From Salinicola aestuarinus (GTDB lineage: Bacteria; Pseudomonadota; Gammaproteobacteria; Pseudomonadales; Halomonadaceae), in NCBI RefSeq assembly GCF_003206645.1, contig NZ_PZJP01000008.1, positions 231,512 to 295,511 on the forward strand: DNA of 64,000 bases, in the 5' to 3' direction. The position numbers and the translations under genes are program-made. The notes under the pieces are model-generated. The model was given only the letters and a program-made list of their open reading frames with translations, was not told where the DNA came from and searched no databases. Of this stretch, positions 17,532-24,472 are shown one piece after another. Within the stretch, counting starts at the first letter, position 1, and every line of letters starts with the position of its first letter.

Positions 17532-18203
17532 ATGGACTACCGGACTTCGCACGACGTCACTGATCGACGATCGAGTGCGGTCAGCACCAACAAGGTATTG
17601 CGCAATACCTATATGCTGCTGGCCATGACGCTTCTCTTCTCTGCCGTTACCGCGAGCGCCGCCATGGCGATGGGTGTAACGCAGATCAACATCTTCGTGT
17701 TCTTCATCGGCGCCTACGGCCTGATGTTTCTGGTGCACAAAACGGCTAACTCGGCGGCCGGGTTGCTGTCGACCTTCGCCTTTACGGGATTCATGGGTTT
17801 CACGCTGGGGCCGATCATCGACCTCTATCTGTCTATCCCCAATGGCGCACAGCTGGTGATGACGGCGCTGGGCATGACGGCAGCCGCCTTCCTGGGGCTT
17901 TCCGCCGTTGCGCTGATCACCCGCAAGGACTTCAGCTTCCTGGGTAACTTCATGGTGGCGGGCGCCATCGTGCTGGTGTTGGCGATGGTTGCCGCTCTGG
18001 TCTTCAATATCCCGGGGCTGTCGCTGGCGGTATCGGCCGGCTTCGTGCTGTTCTCCTCCGCCGCGATCCTGTTCCAGACGAGCGAGATCATCCACCGCGC
18101 CGGCGAGACCAACTACATCCTGGCGACGATCACGCTCTACGTATCGATCTACAATCTGTTCATCAGCCTGCTTTCGATTCTGGGCGTGATGTCCAACGAC
18201 TGA
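17532..18203 (+). CDS. yccA: Bax inhibitor-1 family membrane protein (YccA-like)
   Basis: Seven-helix inner-membrane protein of the BI-1 family. E. coli YccA interacts with and modulates the FtsH protease. Helices include LLAMTLLFSAVTASAAMAMG and FTGFMGFTLGPI, and the C-terminal YVSIYNLFISLLSILG is the family signature. Start ATG 17532 (MDYRTSHDV) is chosen because AGGGG lies 6 bases upstream; 223 residues is the family's normal length. Confidence 0.92.
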   Translation: MDYRTSHDVTDRRSSAVSTNKVLRNTYMLLAMTLLFSAVTASAAMAMGVTQINIFVFFIGAYGLMFLVHKTANSAAGLLSTFAFTGFMGFTLGPIIDLYLSIPNGAQLVMTALGMTAAAFLGLSAVALITRKDFSFLGNFMVAGAIVLVLAMVAALVFNIPGLSLAVSAGFVLFSSAAILFQTSEIIHRAGETNYILATITLYVSIYNLFISLLSILGVMSND

Positions 18204-18227
18204 TCGGTTCACGGACAGCGAACTTCG

Positions 18228-18252
18228 GGCCCCACTTCGGTGGGGCCTTTTC
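18228..18252 (+). terminator. Rho-independent terminator after yccA
   Basis: GGCCCCAC-TTCG-GTGGGGCC stem-loop with a UUCG-type tetraloop, followed by TTTTC. Confidence 0.85.
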
Positions 18253-18368
18253 GTTTGCTACTATCTGCTCCTGTTGCCAGCGTCGGCTGGATAACCAGCG
18301 CGCTTGCCTGCGTCGTTGGCCAAGCCCGCGCCAGGCGTCCCAATCATCCGGGTTCTGGATCGCATACG

Positions 18369-18764
18369 GTGCTTAGCTACGCCTTACTCGTCCACGCCGC
18401 CCCCTACAGCACGCAGGGGTCGCTCTCCGCGTTGCGCTTTGCCGAGGCGGTCGTGGCGCGAGGTCACGCGGTCAAAACGGTCTTCTTCTACCGTGATGGC
18501 GTGCATAACGCCTCCACGCTCATGGCGCCACCGCAGGATGAGGTGCACCTGGGTGAGCGTTGGAGGCGGCTTCATGCGACATCACAGACGGAGCTTCTGG
18601 TCTGCGTCGCCGCTGGTCTGCGCCGCGGCCTCGTGAATCAGGCGGAAGCCAAGCGCCACGACCTCGCCATGCATAGTGTCGAACCGCCTTTTGAACTGAC
18701 GGGGCTCGGCCAATTGGTCGATGCGATGCTGACCCACGACCGACTGATCACCTTCGCGCCATGA
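18369..18764 (+). CDS. tusD: Sulfurtransferase TusD
   Basis: Part of the TusBCD complex that relays persulfide sulfur from TusA to TusE and on to MnmA for 2-thiouridine in tRNA wobble positions. DsrE-fold: YALLVHAAPYSTQGSLSALRFAEAVVARGH, with VCVAAGLRRG carrying the conserved active-site Cys. GTG 18369 is the most likely start (131 residues versus 128 in E. coli). Its stop overlaps tusC by 4 bases. Confidence 0.92.
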   Translation: MLSYALLVHAAPYSTQGSLSALRFAEAVVARGHAVKTVFFYRDGVHNASTLMAPPQDEVHLGERWRRLHATSQTELLVCVAAGLRRGLVNQAEAKRHDLAMHSVEPPFELTGLGQLVDAMLTHDRLITFAP

Positions 18765-19147
18765 CGGACTCTCATCACCTTGCCACCTGCAACGACGCGC
18801 TACTCATCGTGCTGCGGCATCCGCCGCACGGCAGCAGTTGGCTACGAGAGGGAATCGATGTTGCCCTGGTGACGGCCGCTTTTGGCCGCGAGGTCGAGCT
18901 ATTGTTTCAGGGCGATGGCGTCTTCGCGTTACTCGAGAACCAGACCACGGGGGCGCTGGGTCAGAAGGGGACTCACCCGCAGCTGATGATGCTCGAGATG
19001 TACGACATCGAGCGGCTGTGGGTTAGCCGGACCGCACTAACGGAACGCGGGCTGACCACTGACGATCTGATGCTGCCGGTTTCCGTGCTGGATAGCGACG
19101 AGATTGCTGCCCTGCATGCCGCGCACGCCTCGAGCCTGATCTTTTGA
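18761..19147 (+). CDS. tusC: Sulfurtransferase complex subunit TusC
   Basis: DsrF-like subunit of the TusBCD hexamer. LLIVLRHPPHGSSWLREGIDVALVTAAFGREVELLFQGDGVFALL is the family core. ATG 18761 overlaps the tusD stop. The protein has 128 residues, near the family norm. Confidence 0.92.
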   Translation: MTDSHHLATCNDALLIVLRHPPHGSSWLREGIDVALVTAAFGREVELLFQGDGVFALLENQTTGALGQKGTHPQLMMLEMYDIERLWVSRTALTERGLTTDDLMLPVSVLDSDEIAALHAAHASSLIF

Positions 19148-19157
19148 GGGATTCGCC

Positions 19158-19451
19158 ATGACGCTGCACCTGATCAACCGGACTCCCGATAACCGTGGCC
19201 TGTTCGACGATGTGGTCGAAGCCATCTCTGAGGGCGACTATCTTCTGCTGATCGAGGATGGGTGTTACGCGGGGTTGGCCCAGACGAGAGCACCGTTGGG
19301 TAGCCTGCCGAGGGGGAGCGTCGGGGTGCTTAAAGAAGACGCCGAATCTCGCGGCCTTCTCGGGCGGCTGGATGAACGGCTGGAACTCGTCGATATGGAC
19401 GGTTTCGTTACCCTGACCGAACGTTTTCCCAAATCCTTGAGCTGGTTCTGA
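19158..19451 (+). CDS. tusB: Sulfurtransferase complex subunit TusB
   Basis: DsrH-like subunit: MTLHLINRTPDNRG, LLLIEDGCYA and GRLDERLELVDMDGFVTLTERFPKSLSW. 97 residues. It lies 10 bases after tusC and overlaps tusE by one base, in the usual tusDCB order. Confidence 0.9.
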   Translation: MTLHLINRTPDNRGLFDDVVEAISEGDYLLLIEDGCYAGLAQTRAPLGSLPRGSVGVLKEDAESRGLLGRLDERLELVDMDGFVTLTERFPKSLSWF

Positions 19452-19801
19452 TGACGACACACGCGACTTCGACGCTTACCGTAAATGACCGCGCCGTGGC
19501 CTTGGACCCCGAGGGGTATCTCGTGTCGATGGATGACTGGTCGCCGGCGGTTGCCGTCGCCATGGCGACAGCGGAGGGTCGCGAACTGACCCCGGCACAT
19601 TGGGAAATCCTCGACGTGCTGCGTGATTTCTACCAACGCTACGAATCGTCTCCGGCAATGCGCCCGCTGGTGAAGGCGGTGCGCCAGTCGCTGGGCGAAG
19701 AGAAAGGCCAGTCGATCTATCTGATGCGGCTTTTTCCGGAGAGTCCGGCCAAGGTCGGCGCGCGCCTGGCCGGGTTGCCCAAGCCCACCAATTGCCTCTG
19801 A
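19451..19801 (+). CDS. tusE: Sulfur carrier protein TusE (DsrC family)
   Basis: Receives persulfide from TusD and hands it to MnmA. The DsrC fold is clear (LDPEGYLVSMDDWSPAVAVAMA and LTPAHWEILDVLRDFYQRYESSPAMRPLVKAV). The chain ends PTNCL, with the conserved penultimate catalytic Cys. Shares one base with tusB; last gene of the tusDCBE operon. Confidence 0.94.
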   Translation: MTTHATSTLTVNDRAVALDPEGYLVSMDDWSPAVAVAMATAEGRELTPAHWEILDVLRDFYQRYESSPAMRPLVKAVRQSLGEEKGQSIYLMRLFPESPAKVGARLAGLPKPTNCL

Positions 19802-19819
19802 GCCGGACGGCCACCGATC

Positions 19820-20368
19820 ATGAATTTTCTCGCCCATGCGTGGCTCGCCCGGCAGGGTAGCGATGAGTTCCTTTATGGCAATCTAATCGCTGACGGCATC
19901 AAGGGAACCGCGCTGGGATCTCTGGAGGAGGAGGTGGCGGCGGGGGTACGCCACCACCGACAGGTGGATGCCGCTATCGATAGCCACTCAGAGGTCCGAG
20001 CGCGCCTGGCCGCGGCCCCCAAGGGGCAACGGCGCTACGCGGGAATCGCTCTGGATCTGGTCTGGGACCACTTTATTGCTCGCGAGACGCCGGACCCTGC
20101 GCTGGTGTCGCGCTGCTACGCAATACTTGCACAGCATCCGGCGCCGGACCGTCTGGCGGGTATGATCCCTGCTCTGATAGAAGGCGACTGGCTCTCTCGC
20201 TACGCAGACTTCGACTTCACCTGCCAAGCGATTGCCGGAATCGGCACGCGGCTTCGCGGGCCCAATCAGCTCGCCGCACTGACGCCGTGGCTCGAAGCCA
20301 CCTATCCCGAACTCGAAGCCGCCTTCCATAGACTCTGGCCGCAAATGCGACATCGGTTCCAGGGTTGA
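19820..20368 (+). CDS. acpH: Acyl carrier protein phosphodiesterase
   Basis: Removes the 4'-phosphopantetheine arm from acyl carrier protein. NFLAHAWLA, GNLIADGIKG, GVRHHRQVDAAIDSH and DLVWDHFIA are the metal-binding HD-like motifs of the AcpH (DUF479) family; 182 residues fits. It follows tusE by 18 bases and may be co-transcribed. Confidence 0.9.
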   Translation: MNFLAHAWLARQGSDEFLYGNLIADGIKGTALGSLEEEVAAGVRHHRQVDAAIDSHSEVRARLAAAPKGQRRYAGIALDLVWDHFIARETPDPALVSRCYAILAQHPAPDRLAGMIPALIEGDWLSRYADFDFTCQAIAGIGTRLRGPNQLAALTPWLEATYPELEAAFHRLWPQMRHRFQG

Positions 20369-20405
20369 ATACCCCGGCCGTTGCCGCATCATCGGGCGTT
20401 TCTCG

Positions 20406-21599
20406 TTACGCCTCGAGCCAGAGGCACTCGACGATATCTCCCGGTTTTACCTCGCTGTCCGCAGGGATGACAGCAAACGCATTGGTCGCTGCACAGGAGG
20501 TGAGCACCGCCGAGCTCTGCTCGGGATGCGCGCGTGCGACGAGCCGGCCATCTTCCCGCGTGAGATTGGCACGCAGATAGTGACGCCGCCCCTGAGCGCG
20601 CGTTTCAAATTGCGCCTCGGCAGGAATACGCGGTAGCTCGCTCAGCGCGGGACAGCCCTGAAGCGCCCCCATCAGCGCGCGCAGGTAGAGCCAAGCCCCC
20701 ACGTAACTCGACACCGGGTTGCCGGGCAGTCCCACGATCCGTGCCTCACCAATGGTTCCTAGCGCCAGCGGCTTGCCGGGGCGCATTGCCAGACGCCAGA
20801 GCGACAGCGTGCCAAGGCGCTCGATCGCCGGTTTGACATGGTCCTCCTCACCGACGCTCACCCCACCGGTGGTGACAATGACGTCAGCCGCCTCGGCCGC
20901 GTCTGCCAGACGCGAGAGTGTGGTTTCGAAATCATCGGCAACCCTGACTTCGCGTACCAGTTCACCGCCAAACCGCCGAATCAGCGTGGCGAGCATCGGA
21001 CCATTGCTGTTGTAGATCTCACCGCGGGCGAGCGGGGCCCCCGGCTCGACGATCTCATCACCGGTCAGCAGCAGCGCGACGCGGGGGCGACGGACCACCT
21101 CGACGTGGGTCAGGCCCTGTCCCGCGAGCAGTCCGAGTGAAGCGGCCCCCAGCCGTGTCCCGGCGGCGAGCATCGCGTCACCCGAGGCGACGTCGAGCCC
21201 GCGACGGCGGACGTTCTGCCCGATGGCTGTCGCTGGAATGTGAACCACGTCGCCATCGACCTGAACGTTTTCCTGGATCGCCACGCAATCCGCGCCCTCG
21301 GGAATCTCGCTGCCGGTGAAGATTCTCGCGCAGGTGCCAGGGGCGAGCGGGGCGGGTGCGCGACCGGCAGGAATTCGCTGGGAGATGCTCAGGGGCGCCC
21401 CCGCATCCCGGCTCGCCAACGCGTAGCCATCCATGGCGCTGTTGTCGGCCGGAGGCACGTCGATCGAGGCGGAAACCTTTGAGGCCAGCACCCGGCCTTC
21501 GGCATCGCTGCAGGGGATCCACTCCGAAGCCAGTGTGGTGACCCCCTCCAGCAGCGCGGCGAGTGCCTGCTCGACGCTCTGCAGATTAGCTGTTGCCAT
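20406..21599 (-). CDS. moeA: Molybdopterin molybdenumtransferase MoeA
   Basis: Inserts molybdate into adenylylated molybdopterin, the last step of molybdenum cofactor synthesis. PPADNSAMDGYA (N-terminal substrate loop), LLTGDEIVEPG, TTGGVSVGEEDHVK and GLPGNPVSSYV mark the MoCF-biosynthesis domain, and a beta-rich C-terminal domain completes 397 residues. It overlaps moaB by 14 bases. Confidence 0.95.
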   Translation of the reverse strand: MATANLQSVEQALAALLEGVTTLASEWIPCSDAEGRVLASKVSASIDVPPADNSAMDGYALASRDAGAPLSISQRIPAGRAPAPLAPGTCARIFTGSEIPEGADCVAIQENVQVDGDVVHIPATAIGQNVRRRGLDVASGDAMLAAGTRLGAASLGLLAGQGLTHVEVVRRPRVALLLTGDEIVEPGAPLARGEIYNSNGPMLATLIRRFGGELVREVRVADDFETTLSRLADAAEAADVIVTTGGVSVGEEDHVKPAIERLGTLSLWRLAMRPGKPLALGTIGEARIVGLPGNPVSSYVGAWLYLRALMGALQGCPALSELPRIPAEAQFETRAQGRRHYLRANLTREDGRLVARAHPEQSSAVLTSCAATNAFAVIPADSEVKPGDIVECLWLEA

Positions 21600-22110
21600 G
21601 CTGACCTCGACCGGGAATCACCAGGTTGGCGAAATTGCATGGCTGATGCCGGCTATCGAGCTGCTCGCGCAGGATGCGCGTCCATCCTGTTCGACAGGCG
21701 CCGGTCGAACCCGGCAGGCAGAAAAGCACGGTTCCATTGGCCAGCCCTCCGAGGCAGCGGCTCTGGACGGTGGAGCTGCCAATCTCCTCGTAGGAGACCT
21801 GGCGGAATAACTCCCCGAACCCGTCGATCGTCTTGTCGAGCAGCGGCGTAATCGCTTCCGGCGTGGAGTCACGCCCGGTGAAACCGGTGCCGCCCGTGGT
21901 CAGTACGACCTGGATGCTGTCGTCGGCGATCCAGCCGGCGACAATGGCGCGTATTCGATAGACGTCATCCTCGACAATGCGCTTTTCGATGAAGTGGTGT
22001 CCGGCCTCTTGCAGGCCCGATACCAGTAGATCGCCGGAGCGGTCGGTCTCATCGGTGCGGGTGTCCGAGACGGTAAGGACCGCGACCGAAAGCGGAACCA
22101 TCTCGCTCAT
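21586..22110 (-). CDS. moaB: Molybdenum cofactor biosynthesis protein MoaB
   Basis: MogA/MoaB-fold protein that adenylylates or binds molybdopterin. Motifs: VLTVSDTRTDETDRSGD, VVLTTGGTGFTGRDSTPEA and CLPGSTGACRTGW. 174 residues. It overlaps the upstream DUF1244 gene by 4 bases and moeA downstream, so the three form one operon. Confidence 0.93.
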   Translation of the reverse strand: MSEMVPLSVAVLTVSDTRTDETDRSGDLLVSGLQEAGHHFIEKRIVEDDVYRIRAIVAGWIADDSIQVVLTTGGTGFTGRDSTPEAITPLLDKTIDGFGELFRQVSYEEIGSSTVQSRCLGGLANGTVLFCLPGSTGACRTGWTRILREQLDSRHQPCNFANLVIPGRGQHGNS

Positions 22111-22445
22111 GACTGGCCCCCCGCATCAGTTGCGGCCGGCTTTTTGTCGGTCTGGCGCGCCTCGAGGGCCGCGAGCTGCTCGTCGGTGGCCGGCTTCTGG
22201 TGCTCCGCCTTCCAGGTCGAATAGGGCATACCGTAGACATACTCTCGAGCCGTCTCGTACTCGAGCGACTCGCCGCGGGTCTCGGCAGCAGTCACCAGCC
22301 ACTTGGAGAGACAGTTACGGCAGAAGTCCGCCAGAATCATGAGATCGATGTTCTGGACGTCTTTGTTGGCATCGAGGTGGCGCAGTAGCTGGCGAAAGGC
22401 CGCCGCCTCGATTTCGGTTCGGGTCGACTCGTCGAACTGGTGCAT
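22107..22445 (-). CDS. DUF1244 family protein
   Basis: Conserved helical protein whose signature is LLRHLDANKDVQNIDLMILADFCRNCLSKWLVTAA, with the CRNC pair, and EYVYGMPYSTWK. The C-terminal ~30 residues are polar and probably disordered. The family has no established function; the CRNC pair may bind metal. Co-transcription with moaB/moeA (4-base overlap) hints at a link to molybdenum or metal biology, which is inference only. Confidence 0.85.
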   Translation of the reverse strand: MHQFDESTRTEIEAAAFRQLLRHLDANKDVQNIDLMILADFCRNCLSKWLVTAAETRGESLEYETAREYVYGMPYSTWKAEHQKPATDEQLAALEARQTDKKPAATDAGGQS

Positions 22446-22507
22446 TAAACGCTCCTCGAATGGAAACGATGAGTGAACAGGATAGGTAACTATCAGGTAG
22501 GCGAGGC

Positions 22508-23140
22508 TCAGTAACCGTCGCCAGGGGTGCAGACCGAGAGCACAACAGCGTCGTTGTCACTGGTGGAGATCAAGGCGTGACCCATATCGCTGTCGAAGTA
22601 GAGCGAATCCCCGGCGCTCATGGCCAGCGGCTCGTAGAACTCGGAATACAGCAGAATATCCCCGTCGAGCACCATCAGGAACTCCTCGCCGTCATGACGG
22701 ATCCACTCCTGAAACTCGCTGAAGTGGCGCGCCCGCACGATGGTCTTGAAGGGAATCATGCGCTTCTGTGCGAGCTCGCAGGAGAGCAGTTCGTGCTCGT
22801 AGGTCGGGGTGGGGTGAAGTTTGCCGCCCCCCAGTGCCGTGCGGTCTCGACGACCGCGCGAGTGAAGCTGTGGCTTGGTGGGCGTGAGCAGCTGAGGGAG
22901 GTCGATTCCGAGCCCGACGATGAGTTTCTGCACCGCCGCGAACGTCGGTGAGATCTGATCGTTCTCGATCTTGGATAGGGTTGAGCGAGCAAGGCCGGTG
23001 CGCGTGCTGACGTCGCCGAGCGTCCAGCGATTGGCGAGGCGGATCTCCTTGAGCCGCTCCCCCAGCCGCAGCGGCTCGACAAATGCCTTGCGACCGGAGG
23101 CGATACGCACGGCGGCTTCCTGATCGTTAGTGGCGGCCAT
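22508..23140 (-). CDS. XRE-family regulator with C-terminal cupin domain
   Basis: Residues ~25-80 form a helix-turn-helix (LGERLKEIRLANRWTLGDVSTRTGLARSTLSKIEN) and residues ~130-208 a cupin barrel (EFQEWIRHDGEEFLMVLDGDILLYSEFYEPLAMSAGDSLYFDSDMGHALI), the PuuR/SutR-like build. Such regulators usually sense small metabolites through the cupin. Target not evident; the HDAC-family gene lies upstream in the same orientation with 166 bases between. Confidence 0.88.
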   Translation of the reverse strand: MAATNDQEAAVRIASGRKAFVEPLRLGERLKEIRLANRWTLGDVSTRTGLARSTLSKIENDQISPTFAAVQKLIVGLGIDLPQLLTPTKPQLHSRGRRDRTALGGGKLHPTPTYEHELLSCELAQKRMIPFKTIVRARHFSEFQEWIRHDGEEFLMVLDGDILLYSEFYEPLAMSAGDSLYFDSDMGHALISTSDNDAVVLSVCTPGDGY

Positions 23141-23306
23141 GAGGGTCTCTAATTAAGGCATTGGTTGGTGCGATAGGGCACGTGGGTCGCAGAATATCAC
23201 AGCGTCGCCGGCGCGCTCTCGGGTGACACGTCCTCGGCCGTTCGCGCGGCGACACGCGAGCCTCTGTGGCAGGTCGGCGACGCAGAATTCGCCGTGTGCA
23301 AGACCG

Positions 23307-24248
23307 TCAAGGGGACTCGCACCAGGGCTGTCCAAGCAGGGCATGCAGGTGCGCCTCGACGCCGACCGGCAAGCTCTTGAGGTGATAGCCCCCTTCGAGT
23401 ATCGATACCAGTCGCCCGTCTGCGTGCCGCTTTGCGACATCTAGGGCGCGTGCAGTGATCCAGTAGAAGTCGTCGTGGCAGAGTTCGATTTCGGCCAGAG
23501 GGTCGTCGCGATGCGCATCAAACCCGCTGGAAAGCAGCAAGAGCTGCGGCCGGTGGCGTTCCAGCGCGGGTAGCCACTCCTGCTCGACGCGGCGCCGGAA
23601 CACCGCGCTGTCATCGCCGGCCGCCAGCGGCGTGTTGACCACGTTGGGCCAGTCGCCATCGAGGTAACGCCAGGGATAGAACGCCTCCTGATAGCTTGAG
23701 CAGATCAGTACCCGCGGGTCGTCACGGAAGATATCCAGCGTACCGTTTCCCTGGTGCACGTCGAAATCGAGAATGGCGACCCGCTCGAGACCGTGCTGCT
23801 CGATCGCATGGGCGGCGGCAACAGCCACATTGTTATAGAAGCAGAAGCCCATGGCGCGGCCGCGCTCGGCATGGTGGCCGGGTGGCCGGGTGGCGCAGAA
23901 GACGTTGTCTGCTCGCGCCTTGCAGACCATGTCCACTCCCTTGAGGGCGGCGCCGGCGGCCAGACGGGCGGCACGAAGCGAATCGGGACACAGCCGTGTG
24001 TCGCCGTCGACGATGGCAATGCCTTGGCGTGGCAGGCGACGCTCCAGGTCGACGAGGTAGTCCCGATCATGGACGCGCTCCAGCGCTTCGTCCGACGCGG
24101 GTCCCGACTCGACCTGGACCGTCTGCAGGAGAGTCCCGCTTCGCATCAGACGGGCACGAATCGCTTCGAGCCGCATGGGGGCCTCGGGGTGGTGCTCCCC
24201 CATGTCGTGTCGGGCGAGGTCAGGGTGGGTGATGTAGGCGGTAATCAT
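23307..24248 (-). CDS. Histone-deacetylase-family protein (AcuC/acetylpolyamine amidohydrolase-like)
   Basis: Zinc-dependent class II HDAC-like hydrolase, 313 residues. Visible motifs: RPPGHHAERGRAMGFCFYNNVAVAA (active-site His pair), ILDFDVHQGNGT (Zn ligands Asp, His), LLSSGFDAHRDDPLAE (Zn Asp) and ILEGGYH (catalytic Tyr). Start ATG 24248 (MITAYITHP) is where family alignments normally begin; an upstream in-frame start at 24311 adds a non-conserved 21 residues. Substrates in bacteria include acetyl-lysine proteins and acetylpolyamines. It is divergent from a Pat-type acetyltransferase gene. Confidence 0.88.
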   Translation of the reverse strand: MITAYITHPDLARHDMGEHHPEAPMRLEAIRARLMRSGTLLQTVQVESGPASDEALERVHDRDYLVDLERRLPRQGIAIVDGDTRLCPDSLRAARLAAGAALKGVDMVCKARADNVFCATRPPGHHAERGRAMGFCFYNNVAVAAAHAIEQHGLERVAILDFDVHQGNGTLDIFRDDPRVLICSSYQEAFYPWRYLDGDWPNVVNTPLAAGDDSAVFRRRVEQEWLPALERHRPQLLLLSSGFDAHRDDPLAEIELCHDDFYWITARALDVAKRHADGRLVSILEGGYHLKSLPVGVEAHLHALLGQPWCESP

Positions 24249-24472
24249 CGGCTCACCAGTGGTTGGCGTCGTAGAAGTCTGGGCGATGACGCCGGCTTCG
24301 CCCAGCGCCATGCCGCTAAGACTTTGGTCGTATCAGCGCTCGATCTGGCTGCCATGGCGCCGGTCGACGCCGGGGTCGCTTTGGCTGCCGGCGATTGACG
24401 CTGATAAATATTCCCGCGCCGCATGAACGGTGTAGGGTGACGGAGACTTCTTCCTTCGTCAGCGGACCTGTC

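Noticed and set aside
17469..18212. 247-codon minus-strand frame opposite yccA
   Set aside because: Mirror frame of a membrane protein gene with no domain; the plus strand has clear homology and a ribosome binding site.
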